NCBI GenBank assembly: GCA_007124475.1
Contig: SLFB01000342.1
Coordinates: 1 to 6,489, forward strand
Source: Vibrio sp.
Lineage (GTDB): Bacteria > Pseudomonadota > Gammaproteobacteria > Enterobacterales > Vibrionaceae
Direction of reading: 5' to 3'
Length of the DNA stretch: 6,489 bases
Shown here one piece after another: positions 6,166-6,489 of the stretch. The position numbers and the translations under genes are program-made. A model generated the notes under the pieces. That model was given only the letters and a program-made list of their open reading frames with translations. It had not been told where the DNA came from and did not search any database. Every line of letters starts with the position of its first letter. Within the stretch, counting starts at the first letter, position 1.

Positions 6166-6210
6166 AAACCACAATCCAGCCGAAGCTGAAGGATAATCTT
6201 AATAAAAAGA

Positions 6211-6489
6211 TTAACGCTTAGAGAATTGAGGTTTACGACGTGCTTTACGTAGACCAACTTTCTTACGCTCAACGCAACGTGCATCGCGAGTAACGTAGCC
6301 AGCTGCACGTAATGCAGGACGTAGTGATTCATCGTACTCCATAAGAGCGCGAGTGATACCGTGACGGATAGCACCTGCTTGACCAGAAATACCACCACCT
6401 TTAACAGTGATGTATAGGTCAAATTTCTCTGTCATTTCAACTAGCTCAAGTGGCTGTTTAACCACCATGCGCGAAGTTGGACGACCGAA
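6211..6489 (-). CDS. rpsI: 30S ribosomal protein S9, C-terminal part (5' end outside the window)
   Basis: S9 sits in the head of the small ribosomal subunit, and its basic C-terminal tail reaches the P-site tRNA anticodon stem. The visible part is 92 codons plus stop. It opens at the window edge with FGRPTSRM and continues with VVKQPLELVEMTEKFDLYITVKGGGISGQAGAIRHGITRAL, then ALRAAGYVTRDARCVERKKVGLRKARRKPQFSKR. The SKR end is the universal tail that contacts tRNA. S9 is about 130 residues in gammaproteobacteria, so some 38 N-terminal codons are missing. An internal ATG at 6468 is not the start, because the family sequence continues in frame before it. rplM (L13) is expected just outside the window upstream, as rplM-rpsI is a near-universal bacterial operon. 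Confidence 0.98.
   Translation of the reverse strand, partial: FGRPTSRMVVKQPLELVEMTEKFDLYITVKGGGISGQAGAIRHGITRALMEYDESLRPALRAAGYVTRDARCVERKKVGLRKARRKPQFSKR

Noticed and set aside
6081..6422. Minus-strand open frame of 113 codons
   Set aside because: It is an alternative frame over rpsI and its terminator; the rpsI frame is unmistakable.

Overview
The window is a chromosomal housekeeping segment of a gammaproteobacterium, most likely a member of the Vibrionaceae. This rests on three things: Vibrio-like SspA, ribosomal protein S9 and LpoA sequences; moderate, slightly AT-leaning composition; and the arrangement rnpB–rsmI divergent from lpoA–yraN–diaA–dolP, convergent with sspB–sspA–rpsI. No mobile element, CRISPR array, tRNA gene, frameshift or foreign-looking segment is visible.

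Layout. From the left edge to about 277, on the minus strand, lies the 5' two thirds of the RNase P RNA gene (rnpB), whose 3' end is cut off by the window edge. Its promoter lies at 286-314. Next, also on the minus strand, is rsmI (16S rRNA C1402 ribose methyltransferase). A short divergent spacer of about 70 bp leads to a tightly packed plus-strand operon: lpoA (outer-membrane lipoprotein activator of PBP1A), yraN (UPF0102 nuclease-like protein), diaA (DnaA-binding replication initiation factor) and dolP/yraP (dual-BON outer-membrane lipoprotein). lpoA/yraN and diaA/dolP overlap by a few bases and yraN/diaA are 7 bp apart. A perfect 16-bp hairpin terminator follows dolP. On the minus strand, read from the right edge, come rpsI (C-terminal 92 codons only), its intrinsic terminator, a separate promoter, sspA (RNA-polymerase-associated stringent starvation protein A) and sspB (ClpXP adaptor).

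Functional themes. The left part concerns RNA maturation and ribosome modification. The central operon joins cell-envelope growth and integrity (lpoA, dolP) to timing of chromosome replication (diaA). The right part joins ribosome synthesis to stress-responsive transcription and proteolysis (sspA, sspB).

No previously undescribed system was found. The points most worth a second look are: the absence of the cytochrome bc1 genes (petABC), which in Vibrio cholerae sit between rpsI and sspA; an operator-like inverted repeat around the sspA promoter; overlapping divergent -10 candidates between rsmI and lpoA; the complete sugar-isomerase-type SIS motifs kept by DiaA; and nested hairpins at the 3' end of sspB.
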